Shown piece by piece: positions 43,278 through 53,809 of a stretch of 64,000 nt of DNA. Both the position numbers and the translations under genes were made by a program. The DNA lies in assembly GCA_036971615.1 (NCBI GenBank), contig JAYKKR010000005.1:434001-498000 (forward strand). Direction: 5' to 3'. A model generated the notes under the pieces. It ran no database searches. It had not been told where the DNA came from and worked only from the letters and a program-made list of their open reading frames with translations. Positions within the stretch are counted from its first letter, which is position 1. Each line of letters begins with the position of its first letter. The DNA is from Amyloporia xantha (lineage: Eukaryota; Basidiomycota; Agaricomycetes; Polyporales; Adustoporiaceae).

Positions 43278-45585
43278 ATGGCAAAGGGCGAAATCACTCC
43301 CTTTCCCCTGGACGCCTCTCAGTCTGCTCAGCCCGCTGCTCGTTCCCGAAGGCCTATGTCCGCGCCCTCATCTTGCTCTCGGACAACACGCGCAAGACCA
43401 GCCTCCTTTTCGCTCTCAGGTCCTGTCGCGCGCATCCTGGATCCCTTCACCGCGGGGACGTCTGACCGCGACAGGGAAATGTCTTCTCCCGCTCGCTCAA
43501 GCAATCCGGCTCATCCTGCAGAACCTACACCTATCCTTACCCTCAAACTCAGCGGGCCCTCCTTCCTCGACACGGTCATACGCGACAACGTCTCCAAGCA
43601 ACCGGTGTATATCATCGAGACCGTGCGCGATCTCACCAGTATATACCGTCTGGACAGCCGGCTCAATGAAGCAGGCAAAGCCGCTGCCGTGCAATGGCCT
43701 CCCAGTGTGACTGCGTCCTCTAAGGGAAAGGGCCGGTCAGGTAAGAGCGTGCAGATGGGCAGCGGGAGCTGGCGGGATGCGGAGGATCTCCTGAAGCAAG
43801 GTGCACTCGGAAATCTCGCGTGAGCAAAATCACTACCACTTATCAATGTTTGCGTTCTCATTCGATTTGATCACACAGAAGCCGTAAATTCAATTTGCCA
43901 CATTACCCACACACGCTCAAATGGAAGCTCGTCCCAGGAAATGCATACGTTGTAAGTGGTATTCTTCTTACTTAACCCCCTCGTGATCACATCCCGCCAC
44001 CTCATAGAACAACATTTTCGCATATTCAGTAAATTTCGTCCGGTTGTTATTTCACCGTACCATTACTGACATTACTTCACCACAGTGCAGCACCAGCGCG
44101 GTGAAAGGAAATATTGCCGTCCTCGATGCCGCTGTTCTGTCCGCATCACCGCGTTTGCGCATTTATGAGACACTTATCCCAGCAGAACTCGCGCGCGGTC
44201 AACAGAACCACTCGGGAGTCCCTTTACTGCTTCTGGATTACCTCATTACGACTGCCCTCTTGCTGACAACGACTAACCAAGAATGGCTCGACCGCCCTGC
44301 GGGCGCGCGTATCCCTGGCTCTAGCTCTCATGTTGTGCAAAAGTGGCTCGCGATTATCCATTCACGGCCGCTACCACCTGCGGTTGAACTCGAGAAAGAA
44401 GCAGACGGCGCTGAGAACGAGCCAGCAAGTCCTGCGACGCCGTTCTCGAGGCGGCCAACTTCGTCGGTGTGGGAAACACACACGTCATGGTCCTCTGGCA
44501 GTGGAAGCGGTTCGGGTTCGGGTGGCAGCGAACATGTCACGTCGCCTTCTACTCCCGCTACGACACCATCCACACAACCGTCTGCGTACTCGTTCGCTCG
44601 CGGTGGACATCTGAGTCCGAATGCGCAAGAAGATGTTCCGCCTGTTCCGCCACTACCATCCGTGCAGCAGCCCCCGCAGCAGCAAATTCGATTTCAGATC
44701 GCAAATCCGGAACCCACTCCGAGCTACAAGTCAATCATGGCTTCTGCCGAGTCTCGTACATACAGCCCAGCTCCTGCAGACGCCTCGCCGGCATATGAAC
44801 CACCATTCTCGTCGACCCATCCTTTTGCCTACAACGCCGACCTGCGCCCGTCCTCTTCGCTATCGATGTCTTCCGGCCGTCGGCCGAGACAACTCCCGAT
44901 ACCTCCCCCACTACAAAATTCACACGCGCCCCCTCCACCATCAGCCCATGAGCTCTCACGCGTAGCATCCCTTCCATCGTCCCTTCCTTTTTCCGGCCAT
45001 CCGTCCCTGCACTCCTCTGCTTCTTTCGCAAATCTCATGCCCGCAACAAGCGCGGCATCGGAATCTGATGCGAACGCAAGCGGCTCGAGGTCCATATTGC
45101 GCCGTTCAGTTCGCTCGATGCGCTCGATACCTCAGGCTCCCCCTCCTCCACAACATACGCTTCCCCTACCTCTACCGCCAAAGCTGGCAATGGAATACGA
45201 CCGCGCCGCCGGGCCGAGTCATACCCAGACAGGAGCCGTCAGCGGAAGCCAGCGCAGGCAGCCACACGAGGATGAGCTCGCGAGGGGCATGAGCAACCTG
45301 GCAGTTTCGTCGTCGAATTTGCGATCTCCTCCCTTTCTGCCTCAGCAGCATCTGTTTGCCCAGTCACACGTCGGCCCGGACGCGGGCGCGGGTCCGAGCA
45401 GCGATGCGAGCGCGGCGCATATGGACGCGGGGCGCGTGCGCCCGTCGTATGCGCATGCACCTCGGGAGACGGAGACGGAGAGTGTCTACGAGATGCCACC
45501 GCCAGCATATGATGCCATTGACTTCTCGCTGAGGGTTCGAGTGCCCGGAGCACCTGCTCGTAGAGGACCTCCGGCTCCCCAGTGA
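43278..45585 (+). CDS. Proline/serine-rich protein with C-terminal PPxY motif
   Basis: Three exons (43278-43819, 43879-43951, 44086-45585), 704 residues. Residues 90-330 look folded: ILTLKLSGPSFLDTVIRDN, QPVYIIETVRDLTSIYRLDS, FNLPHYPHTLKWKLVPGNAY and RLRIYETLIPAELA, a pattern like the small strand-rich DUF6593-type domain of basidiomycetes. The last 400 residues are Pro/Ser/Gln-rich and disordered. The end carries MPPPAYDAIDF, a PPxY motif that binds WW domains, for example of Rsp5-type ubiquitin ligases. A role as a ligase adaptor or target is an inference. The second intron (134 nt) is longer than usual and could hide a small exon. Confidence 0.7.
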
Positions 45586-46652
45586 CGCGTGCGTGCTCAA
45601 ACTGAGTACGCTAGCGTGTGTGGTGTTTCTTCCTGATCGCCGCTCTCGAGTGCTCGTGGGCGAGGTGGGGCCTAGGCATAACACATGGGACATCATGCAT
45701 CTAGAACTAATTTTGAGCTCTTGGATCCACATGCAATCTGTCTGCTTCATATTGGACTATCCCGCAATCATCTACACCCATCTCAACGCACCCCGCCAGT
45801 GCTCACGCCAAAAAGAGTCCCATTTTGACCAAGTAACATACCCGTCTCCCTGCATACCTCAGTCTCCAGACACGTTTTCGGATCACGCTTTGCACCAACA
45901 CATTCTTACTTGCACTGTATCGAATATATGGCTTCTCAACTGCACTTACGCTCCTACACATTCCTTTGTGTCCTAGAAGGAGCGCTCTTTACCCTCTGGA
46001 AATTTCGTTCTCTTCCCCTGCATCCTCTCTCGGCTCTTGTTTACAATCTTTGCAATTTCTCGCTGCTACATTTGACGGATTCCCTTCTAATTCCTTCGTT
46101 CCTTCAGTGTTTGCAATTTACCTGGTCTTCGCTGTGCGTGCGGTTCGCGACTTCGGGTTGATCGAGCGGAATTCGATAACAGAATTAATGTTTTTAGTAC
46201 CATAGTCATGTTACAATATGAATACCCTGTAATATTCGTCGCTGCAATATGTGTATGTCGCCTTGCTCGTATGGTTGCGTTTTCGGTCGGTTGGCAATAT
46301 ACATAGAATTCACCGTCGCACCAAAAGGAACGGGGGCTGCGGCTCCATTTCCATGACCGTGAGTGTCATAAAGAGACAGTCACGAAGGAGGGAGCAATAT
46401 GTCAAATGCTGAGGTTGCAAAGAGGGTTGGCAGAACATCGAGGAAAGGTAGACTTAGACGACTCATCGACCCTCAAGCAGACTGATCTAGAAAATGTCCT
46501 TTATATATAGTATAGTAGGTTCAAGGTAGGTTCAGGTGTCCGGAGTACAAATGCACATAGTTCAATTCGCTAGACCTAGATCATCAATCGGCATCTACTG
46601 AGACCGTCGTCCGGTTGCAGAAGACACATATTTTTAGCGTCATCGCCTCAAT
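45586..46652. other. Convergent intergenic spacer
   Basis: About 1.07 kb between convergent genes, T/C-rich in the first 600 bp, probably containing the long 3' end of the PPxY gene. No RNA gene or repeat seen. Confidence 0.45.
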
Positions 46653-47919
46653 TCAGGCCGTCACAAGCGGCACCCACCGTAAAATTCCTCGCCCACAAAG
46701 CCTGGGTAGTAGTGTTGTCAGCGTGTCCCTCCACGCAACCTGATTGGTATCCAGACAATCAGAAGGTATTCCCAATCTGAATTTGACATGTTGAAGGTCG
46801 GAGAACATCGGAGAGCAGAGAACTTCGTCGAGTTGAGAGCAACAGTCCTTATCGACTGCTGTCAGAAGTAGTTTAAGTGAAGCTGCAGTGCTCTCTCCGC
46901 AGAAAGTGAAGAGGAGGGTAATTTCTTGCATTACGGGAGAGGCGATGTGTGAGAGAACTTTGGGTATTCAGGCGTGGCTGGTGTTCTCGTCAGCATGAGG
47001 CACGAGAAGTCGAAGTGATTCGAGCGTTCGATTCTGTGCGAGACAGAGATGTCTCTCTTTGCACGGCAAATGAGATGTGACTATCCATCGCAAGGGGGGA
47101 AGGGCGCTCACCGATAGTCTTTTCAATGGAATGGCCTTCTAAGTGGAGACTGGTGCTGAGAGACAAGCTCAGTTTACGGAGTGATACACCGGAATCTAGC
47201 AGTAAGCTCTGTACGTCCGCAGCTTCGATGTCCTCGGCAAGAAAAGGACCCCAGTACCCTAGCCATAGTTCATTCAGGTTGGCACTGATGGCAGTTATGA
47301 CAAAGAAGTTCACGAGGTCAGCGTCTAGTGCTGGCTCCAATTCCAGATGCGTGAGTTTGATGCGGGATGCACATTTCAGGAAGGCCAGAGGATCGAAGCG
47401 GCTGTCTCTGAAGTGCAAGTCCCAGCGGCTGAGCCTGCGGAGGTTGGGAAACGCAGCAAGGAGACGTCCGAAGACTGCAACGTTCGGAAAACTAACGTCG
47501 CGGAGGACAAGGCGGGTGACGGACGAGAAGACGGAAAGATGGAGAAAGACGGCGCGGTGCATGTCCCCTCCCCGCCACTCCGCGAACCAGACGTCGAGCC
47601 GCTCTAAATGGGCGAGCCTCCCCGCCAGCATCGCTACGAATGCCGTCAGGTGCGGGACCGGCTTGCGCTCGAACCAGTCCTCGCCGCCGGTGATGATCAC
47701 GCGCCTTATCTCGTCTGCGAGGTGCGGTCTTGCGTGGAGCGCGCTGGAGATGTGCGCGACCTGCTTGCGGTCGCTGAAATGGACCTTTGCGAGGAGGTAT
47801 AACAGGCTCCTGGTGTGCCACTGCTTGCACACGAGCATGCAGCTCCACCAGGTCGGACGGTCATCGCCCACAAAGTCGATGACTCGTTCCCAGATCTCGA
47901 TAGAAACTACTGGCGTCAT
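46653..47919 (-). pseudogene. F-box/LRR-like protein with internal stop codon
   Basis: Two exons (47919-47112 and 47056-46653). N-terminal F-box-like helix (VSIEIWERVIDFVGDDRPTW, then CKQWHTRSLLYLL) is followed by leucine-rich, repeat-like segments (HLERLDVWFAEW, VTRLVLRDVSFP, NLRRLSRWDLHF, LTHLELEPAL), typical of the many F-box-like genes of Agaricomycetes. In exon 2 the frame reads HADENTSHA, then TGA at 46970-46968, then continues without another stop for 105 codons (IPKVLSHIASPVMQEITLLF onward) in the same frame. Family usage suggests a Trp codon there. Truncated product: 298 residues; full frame about 403. Either a nonsense mutation or a base error. Confidence 0.65.
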
Positions 47920-48741
47920 GGGAGAGGGATCAAGAGGGATGTTTGCTTACTCAGACAGTTTAGCTGAGAATAGGTAGAAGATCAAATCAGCAAAACGAAC
48001 TCGCATAAGTGCTGCACTAACCAGACTGCTATAGCGGCCAAAATAGCAGATTAAATGGTGCGGTTATATGATGCACCCTACGTGAGCGTGAGATGAGGGA
48101 CGGTAAAGTAATACCATCAGGGAAAACAAGTCTTTATATCGTCACATTGACGCTCCAGCGATACAAGTACAGGCAACGCGTCTACCTTCACGTACCTTCA
48201 CGGGGAGTGCTGGCCTAGCGCATTCATTGTATCTGGGCGCGCCTACCTGACGTCTACTCATGCCTCTGCCAAGATGCTGCGTGCATTGCAAAGGTCTTCA
48301 CTCGGCGAGCGGGAGAAGAGTCAAAGAATACATCACAGTGGCGATATTTGTCCGCAAACGCCAGTTTCGCTGTACAGTAGTACTGTGATATGATCGTTGT
48401 AGGAACCACACCGGTACCACCGTCAGACGGAATCAGTAAAGTTAGTTATGGGAGCCAGAGCAGAGCCACGACCTTGAAACTATTCTCAAGAAGGGTTACA
48501 AGCAGTTTCGCGTGTTGTGCCGGTGAACTCTGGCAGAAAGTTGCGAGTAAAGCATCGGACGTCGTCGATGCGAGTCGATCGTTGACGCATGACCGCGACG
48601 GACTGTCCGATCAGTCTCCGGCCCGCCGTCATCGCTCCCTCACATCGGCTTACACAGTTCAGACACATCGCAGCGAATGCCTTCAACTTCAACCACCATC
48701 TCGTCCCAGGATATAGCACCTTGTAGAGAGCGGAAAGTATC
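47920..48741. promoter_or_regulatory. Divergent promoter region
   Basis: About 820 bp between the F-box-like gene and gluconokinase start codons. The ORF at 48390-48716 has no motif and overlaps the likely gluconokinase leader. Confidence 0.4.
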
Positions 48742-49522
48742 ATGTCTGAGTCAGAGCAGGATGCGCCCAAACCCATGCTCATCATAATCATGGTATGTGT
48801 CTTCCATCCAGTATGCTCTACGCGACTCTAATGGTCCGTACTCCGTTACTCTTCATACCGCCGGTCGTGTGCAGGGGGTCGCGGGCACCGGGAAGACCAC
48901 TCTCGCCAAGGCACTCAGCAAGACGCTGCACCTACCCTATATCGAGGGCGACGAGCTGCACCCGCCGGCCAACATCGCGAAGATGTCTGCAGGTCAGCCG
49001 CTGACGGATGCCGACCGCGAGCCATGGCTTGCCCTCCTGCGTACCACCGCAGAACATCTCGTCGCCGAACAGCAGAAGGAGGGCAGGCCCGACGCCAATC
49101 CCGATCCCGAGCACGTCCACGAGCCTTCCAACTCGAGACCACCGTCTCCCTCCGACCCCCCACGACGCCGCGCAGGCGCGCTCATCACCTGCTCTGCGCT
49201 CCGCAAGTACTACCGTGACATCCTCCGCGGTGAACTGCGCCCGGGTCTCCCAGCGCCCTTGCACCCGCTCGAGCCGCCTGCATCATCTGCGACCCTTCCG
49301 ACTTACTTTGTGTTCATCGAAGGCAAACGGGACTTGCTGCTGGATAGGGTCTCGAAGCGGCAGGGACATTACATGAAGGCGAATATGGTGGACAGTCAGC
49401 TGGAGACACTGGAGAGCCCCGAAGGCGAGGAGGGTGTGGTGAAGGTCGACATGGATGAGCCCACCGAGGACCAGGTTAAAAGAGTGTTGGAAGAGCTGTC
49501 CCAGTCGACTCATGGGCTGTAG
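48742..49522 (+). CDS. Gluconokinase
   Basis: Two exons (48742-48792, 48875-49522), 232 residues. Phosphorylates D-gluconate with ATP to 6-phosphogluconate, feeding the pentose phosphate pathway. Walker A motif GVAGTGKTT starts exactly at exon 2; further signatures are EGDELHPPANIAKMSAGQPL, a substrate-binding segment of the family, GALITCSALRKYYRDILRG, and RQGHYMKANMVDSQLETLE near the end. A Pro/Asp-rich insertion (about residues 88-118) is absent from bacterial GntK and probably forms a surface loop. Start is the only ATG before the splice; exon 1 encodes MSESEQDAPKPMLIIIM, which includes the first beta strand. Confidence 0.92.
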
Positions 49523-49848
49523 GGCGAACGGACACGTTTAGATGAGCGAAGAGTGAAAGCTTGTTGGAGAGAGTACTGTCGATGTGAATTATTCCGACTG
49601 TAGTTGATTTAATTATAGCCCAAGGAGATACTAAATAACCAATGGAATCACCAAACCCCTGCGGAACACAGCAGTAAAATGTGCGAGCTGTCTACACGGA
49701 GAGCAAAGAAATAGTGCACTGCACTGAGGACGGCAAATGCCGATCATGCAAGATCGTGCGCGACGCGTAACGCAGACGCGTCAACACCATCCTAGACAAG
49801 GCTTGCCATTCACCGCTCACCTATTTCTTTCCCACTTCTTTCAGCACA
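49523..49848. promoter_or_regulatory. Proteasome subunit promoter region
   Basis: 326 bp between gluconokinase and the proteasome alpha gene on the same strand. No specific element recognised. Confidence 0.4.
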
Positions 49849-51031
49849 ATGGTACGTCCCTTTGCTATTTCAGCTTATGTATGTATAACAAAGAGACCGT
49901 GTAGGCCAGACGCTATGACAGTACGTCGATCACATGCGTATACGTACAGTGGACTAACGTACCCTACAGGTCGCACAACGATCTTCTCGCCAGAAGGTAA
50001 GTCTCGTACTGCACTATTTCCTCTAATGAAGCTCATAAGACAAAAAATTATGCTAGGGCGACTCTACCAAAGTATATACGTCTTACTACCAACATTGTGC
50101 GAAGGCTCACGCATTATTTCACAGTCGAATATGCCATGGAGGCAATCTCACATGCTGGTACCGTCCTCGGCGTCTTGGCCAAAGACGGTGTCGTGCTAGC
50201 CGCGGAGAAGAAAGTCACCGGCAAGCTGCTAGATCTCAGCGGTATGAAAGACGGCGGGTACGGGGGGAGTGGGGAGAAGATATTCATGCTGAATTCGTGC
50301 GTCCGTCCCCTTGAGTGGCATCTCTTCATGCTAAATGAATGACTCTGCAACAGAAACGTGATAGGGGGCGTCGCAGGGATCACAGCCGATGCGAACTCCC
50401 TCGTCAACTTCGCGCGGCAAGCGGCACAGAGACATCTATTCTTGTATAACGAAGATATCCCTGTCGAGCTGCTCGCACAGCGCCTATGTGATCTCAAGCA
50501 GGGTTACACACAATACGGAGGTGCTGTGTGTCCATGTTTTTCCAGTCCATGGCTTTGCTCATTTATCAAATAGGTCTGCGCCCGTTCGGTGTGTCGCTCC
50601 TCTATGCGGGCTACGACCCGCATTATGAATTCCAGCTTTACCATTCGGACCCGTCGGGCAACTACTCCGGCTGGAAAGCGACATGCATCGGTGCGAACAA
50701 CGGGACGGCGCAGAGTCTGTTGAAGCAGGAGTACAAGGATGATATGGGGATTGAGGATGCCATCGGTCTCGTGCTCCGGGTAATGAGCAAGACGATGGAC
50801 AGCACGACCCTGGGGAGTGAGAAGTGTACGTTCAATTTCAGTTTGCTCTGTTGTTGCATTTGGAGACTGACACCTCTCTCTGTGTGTCCAGTGGAGTTCG
50901 CAACTCTGACGCTCGACTCGACGACGAAACAGCCCAAGGCGAAGATCTACAAGCCCACGGAGATCGACGCACTCCTACAAAAGCACGATCTGGGGAAGAA
51001 GGATGAGGATGCGGAGATGCAGGCGGTATGA
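49849..51031 (+). CDS. PRE9: 20S proteasome alpha subunit, PRE9/PSMA4 type
   Basis: Eight exons (49849-49851, 49905-49920, 49970-49996, 50057-50071, 50125-50296, 50354-50520, 50574-50825, 50892-51031), 263 residues. The N-terminus reads [20 protein letters not shown], then [19 protein letters not shown], as in alpha3 of yeast and human PSMA4; the family mostly has [21 protein letters not shown] and [19 protein letters not shown] follow. The YDS/SPEGRLYQ segment gates the pore of the core particle. Four tiny exons (3, 16, 27 and 15 nt) encode the first 20 residues; exon 1 is just the ATG. The C-terminus is acidic. An essential nuclear and cytosolic protease subunit. Confidence 0.95.
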
Positions 51032-51312
51032 TGATACACTTGATGGACCTGTTACTGTACATGATACAATTCTGCCTGTATTGCTCGTGTCAGCTGTGGC
51101 GTTCTTTGACCAGCGGGAGGGAATGCATTTGCCAATGCATGATTCTGGACGAGCCGGGACTAAGAAGCGCCCATGGTCTGGTAGTGTTGCCTCTCCGGAT
51201 TTAGCAAGTCGTGTCAATTCGTATTCTCACCGCCTTCCCCCAAGTATAAACGACCGCTGGCTGCGGCGCCCCTCCTACTCTTTCGCCCCTCTCACACCCC
51301 TCGATACACACT

Positions 51313-51991
51313 ATGAACCACGGCGACCATGACATGCCCATGCCCTCGGGCCCCAAGTGCTCGATGAACATGCTGTGGAACACCCAAATCGAGGACACCT
51401 GCGTGGTCTTCCGCTCGTGGCATGTCTCATCCAAGACCACGTTCGTACTCTCGTTCTTCGCCATCGTCGCCCTCGGCATACTGTACGAGTGGCTGCGGGT
51501 CGCACAGCGCGATGTAGATCGCTTGATTGCGCGGAGGCTGATCGCGGAGGGCAAGGGCAAGGCGCGGGTGATTAGGAGCGGGAGGAACACCCCGGAGAGC
51601 GACTCCGAGGGCGCGGGACTCCTGACAGGAGTGTCTGTGGCGAAGGCGCAGGTTGGGTGTGTATTCTCTCTGCGCGGTAGTGGCTATGTTAATGGAACTA
51701 ATCCTGGTTCAGAACGCCCCTGCCGACGTTGGCTCGTTTGACTCGGGCCATCTTGTATGGCCTGACGGTGTTTCTGTCGTTCTTCCTCATGTTGGTCTTC
51801 ATGACTTACAACGTGCGTCTGTCTCGCTTTCGTTCCTCCTATAACCCCCAGTATTGACTGATCTCTAGGCCTACTTGATACTCGCTGTCGTCACGGGGGC
51901 TGCTATTGGGCACTACATCTTCGGATCCCACATGGATTTGAATAGTGCACTGGCTGGTCCTGTCGATGCGAAAGGCATGGCGTGTCATTGA
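51313..51991 (+). CDS. CTR-family copper transporter
   Basis: Three exons (51313-51656, 51713-51812, 51869-51991), 188 residues. Short Met/His-rich start (MNHGDHDMPMPSGPKCSMNM), membrane helix 1 (TTFVLSFFAIVALGILYEWL), a cytosolic loop with Arg/Lys, helix 2 with the MxxxM copper filter (FFLMLVFMTYNAYLI) and helix 3 with GxxxG (GAAIGHYIFG). These trimeric channels move Cu(I). The scarce extracellular Met motifs and short length resemble the vacuolar/low-affinity CTR2 group more than CTR1, though this is an inference. The C-terminus ends in MACH, with Cys-His as possible metal ligands. Confidence 0.92.
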
Positions 51992-52602
51992 CGGAGCGAG
52001 CATACCAATGGGTTTTGTAAGATTGAACTTGGAATCAATTTGTATGATTTCCCGAGAGCTTGCTCTCTCGTGCTGATTTGGTATTTTCGTCTGATAAATT
52101 TATGGGATCGTGGATGAAGGATGGCCTGACATACTAACGATCGCGGGGGCTCCGCTCGCGCGCTCAACGTACCGCAGGTCTTACTGCGTTCGTTAGTGCA
52201 CTAGAGTGTGAATAAGCCTGAGATGCTCAAATCATCTATTCTAGTGCACCCTTGCGACGGAACCAGACGCAGAACTGGGACAAATGGGCATACAGAGCGA
52301 TCTCACCGAGGAATGTACAACGTATTCACAGCTGCATTGTTTGGTGATACTTTGAAATCAGATAAAGTAGACTACACACGAGATGAGCCATTATTGAAAA
52401 TTTTGACGGTTGTGTCGGGGAAAACTCATGCTGCAATGGCAAAGAGAACGTGGTAGATGCAACGACAACAGGAATACATCGATTACAATCTGCACGGTCC
52501 ACAATGAGTTACACTCTGGTTGCTCGACAGAAAATCAAAAAGTCTACTAACACAGCTATAGAACAAGATTTTGCAGACAGCAAGGGCTCCATCCTCCCGT
52601 AC
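51992..52602. other. Convergent spacer
   Basis: About 610 bp between the ends of the copper transporter and SmD3 genes. Short ORFs only. Confidence 0.45.
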
Positions 52603-53222
52603 TCATCGTCTGATCCCTCGTGCAGCAGGTACCCCACGACCACGACGAGCTGAGATGGAACCATAGTTAGCACTGATTTAAAGACTGTACACGATGAAAT
52701 CTGCATACCGTTGGCTGGAGAAAACGGACCGTCAAGTTAGCGAAATAGAATGGGTGTACAAGCGGATGAAACGTACCTCGCATGATGGTGGCCCTTCCAC
52801 GCGCCGTTCCAATACCCCGTCCTCTCATCGCATTAGGGCCAACTCGCTTGAACCTTTTAGAGCAATCGTTAGATTGAGGGCTGATTTCGTACTTCATGGG
52901 CTACTCACATTGGCGCGTTCTGTAGCATGTCTGGTACAATGAAGAATCGGATCATACTTCCCCTGATGTAGACCTGGTCAAGCTGCGACACGCGGCCATC
53001 TCTGCCTGTTACTGTGATATCCTTGAGAGAGATGTTGAGGTTGTCTTCCGCTGCAACAATGGATGAGCATGATGGATCGCATGGATATACAACTGAGCAG
53101 ATTTCCGCACCTTCCGCCAATTTTCCACGATAGAGCTGCCCCGTCTTGAGCTCTACGGTAATGATATGTCCTAGGGACTCGTGCAAGAGCTTGACTGGGA
53201 CGCCAAGTCCTGCGGTAGTCAT
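52603..53222 (-). CDS. SMD3: Spliceosomal Sm protein D3
   Basis: Four exons (53222-53111, 53050-52909, 52853-52777, 52649-52603), 125 residues. Sm1 motif: [35 protein letters not shown]; Sm2 motif: [22 protein letters not shown]. The tail is RG-rich ([17 protein letters not shown], then [15 protein letters not shown]), a target of arginine methylation in other organisms. Part of the heptameric ring on U1, U2, U4 and U5 snRNAs. The last exon was chosen because it gives the RG tail; an alternative acceptor 70 nt upstream would yield a long unrelated tail. Confidence 0.92.
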
Positions 53223-53809
53223 TTTCGAGTGGATGTGAGGTGCAACTGAGTCGTTGCAGGAAAACGAGGATCGAGAGTGAAGGCGTACCAGGCGCCAGGC
53301 CAGTTGTGTGAGAGTTTCTGACGGATTAGGCAGCACGGCGAGGATGTCACTAGGAGCCTGGTATGCGACCCGGTTATCGCCTAGATTAGATTAGATCCCA
53401 TCTTTCCCAAGTGAGAATCCGATCAGAGCACTCTCGTCTCCGAGCAACTCACGTCTTCAGCCGACCGAGGCAGGCTACTGGCCCTGAGACCACCACAATT
53501 GAGGTCGGATCGTGGACATTCGCGCAACTTGGCCCTGTTAGTGGCGCGGGGCGGTATCATCGACCTCTTGCATCTCGGACAACCAGCAAAGTGACGTCTT
53601 CCGGGCCACACGCCTCGTGTTTTGGTTGTCTGCTGCAGCGCTCCGAGTCGATCTTCGTCTTCCGAATATCGCGACAAGCTGCTCAGCAGAGGACGCATCT
53701 GCGAATTTCTGGCCTTTGTCGACTCTAGAGTGACCTACAGAGAGAGTCTACTGTCGCTCTTACCCCCACATCTATAGGTCGTGTGCCTCCCTGGTGCCTA
53801 TCTCGCACA
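53223..53809. promoter_or_regulatory. Divergent promoter region of SMD3 and the CLC gene
   Basis: 587 bp between divergent start codons. The ORFs at 53411-53728 (plus) and 53423-53698 (minus) mirror each other and show no motif. Confidence 0.4.

Noticed and set aside
52649..52776. Alternative SmD3 last exon from the CTCCAG acceptor near 52720
   Set aside because: It gives a hydrophobic unrelated tail, whereas the downstream acceptor yields the RG-rich tail expected for SmD3.
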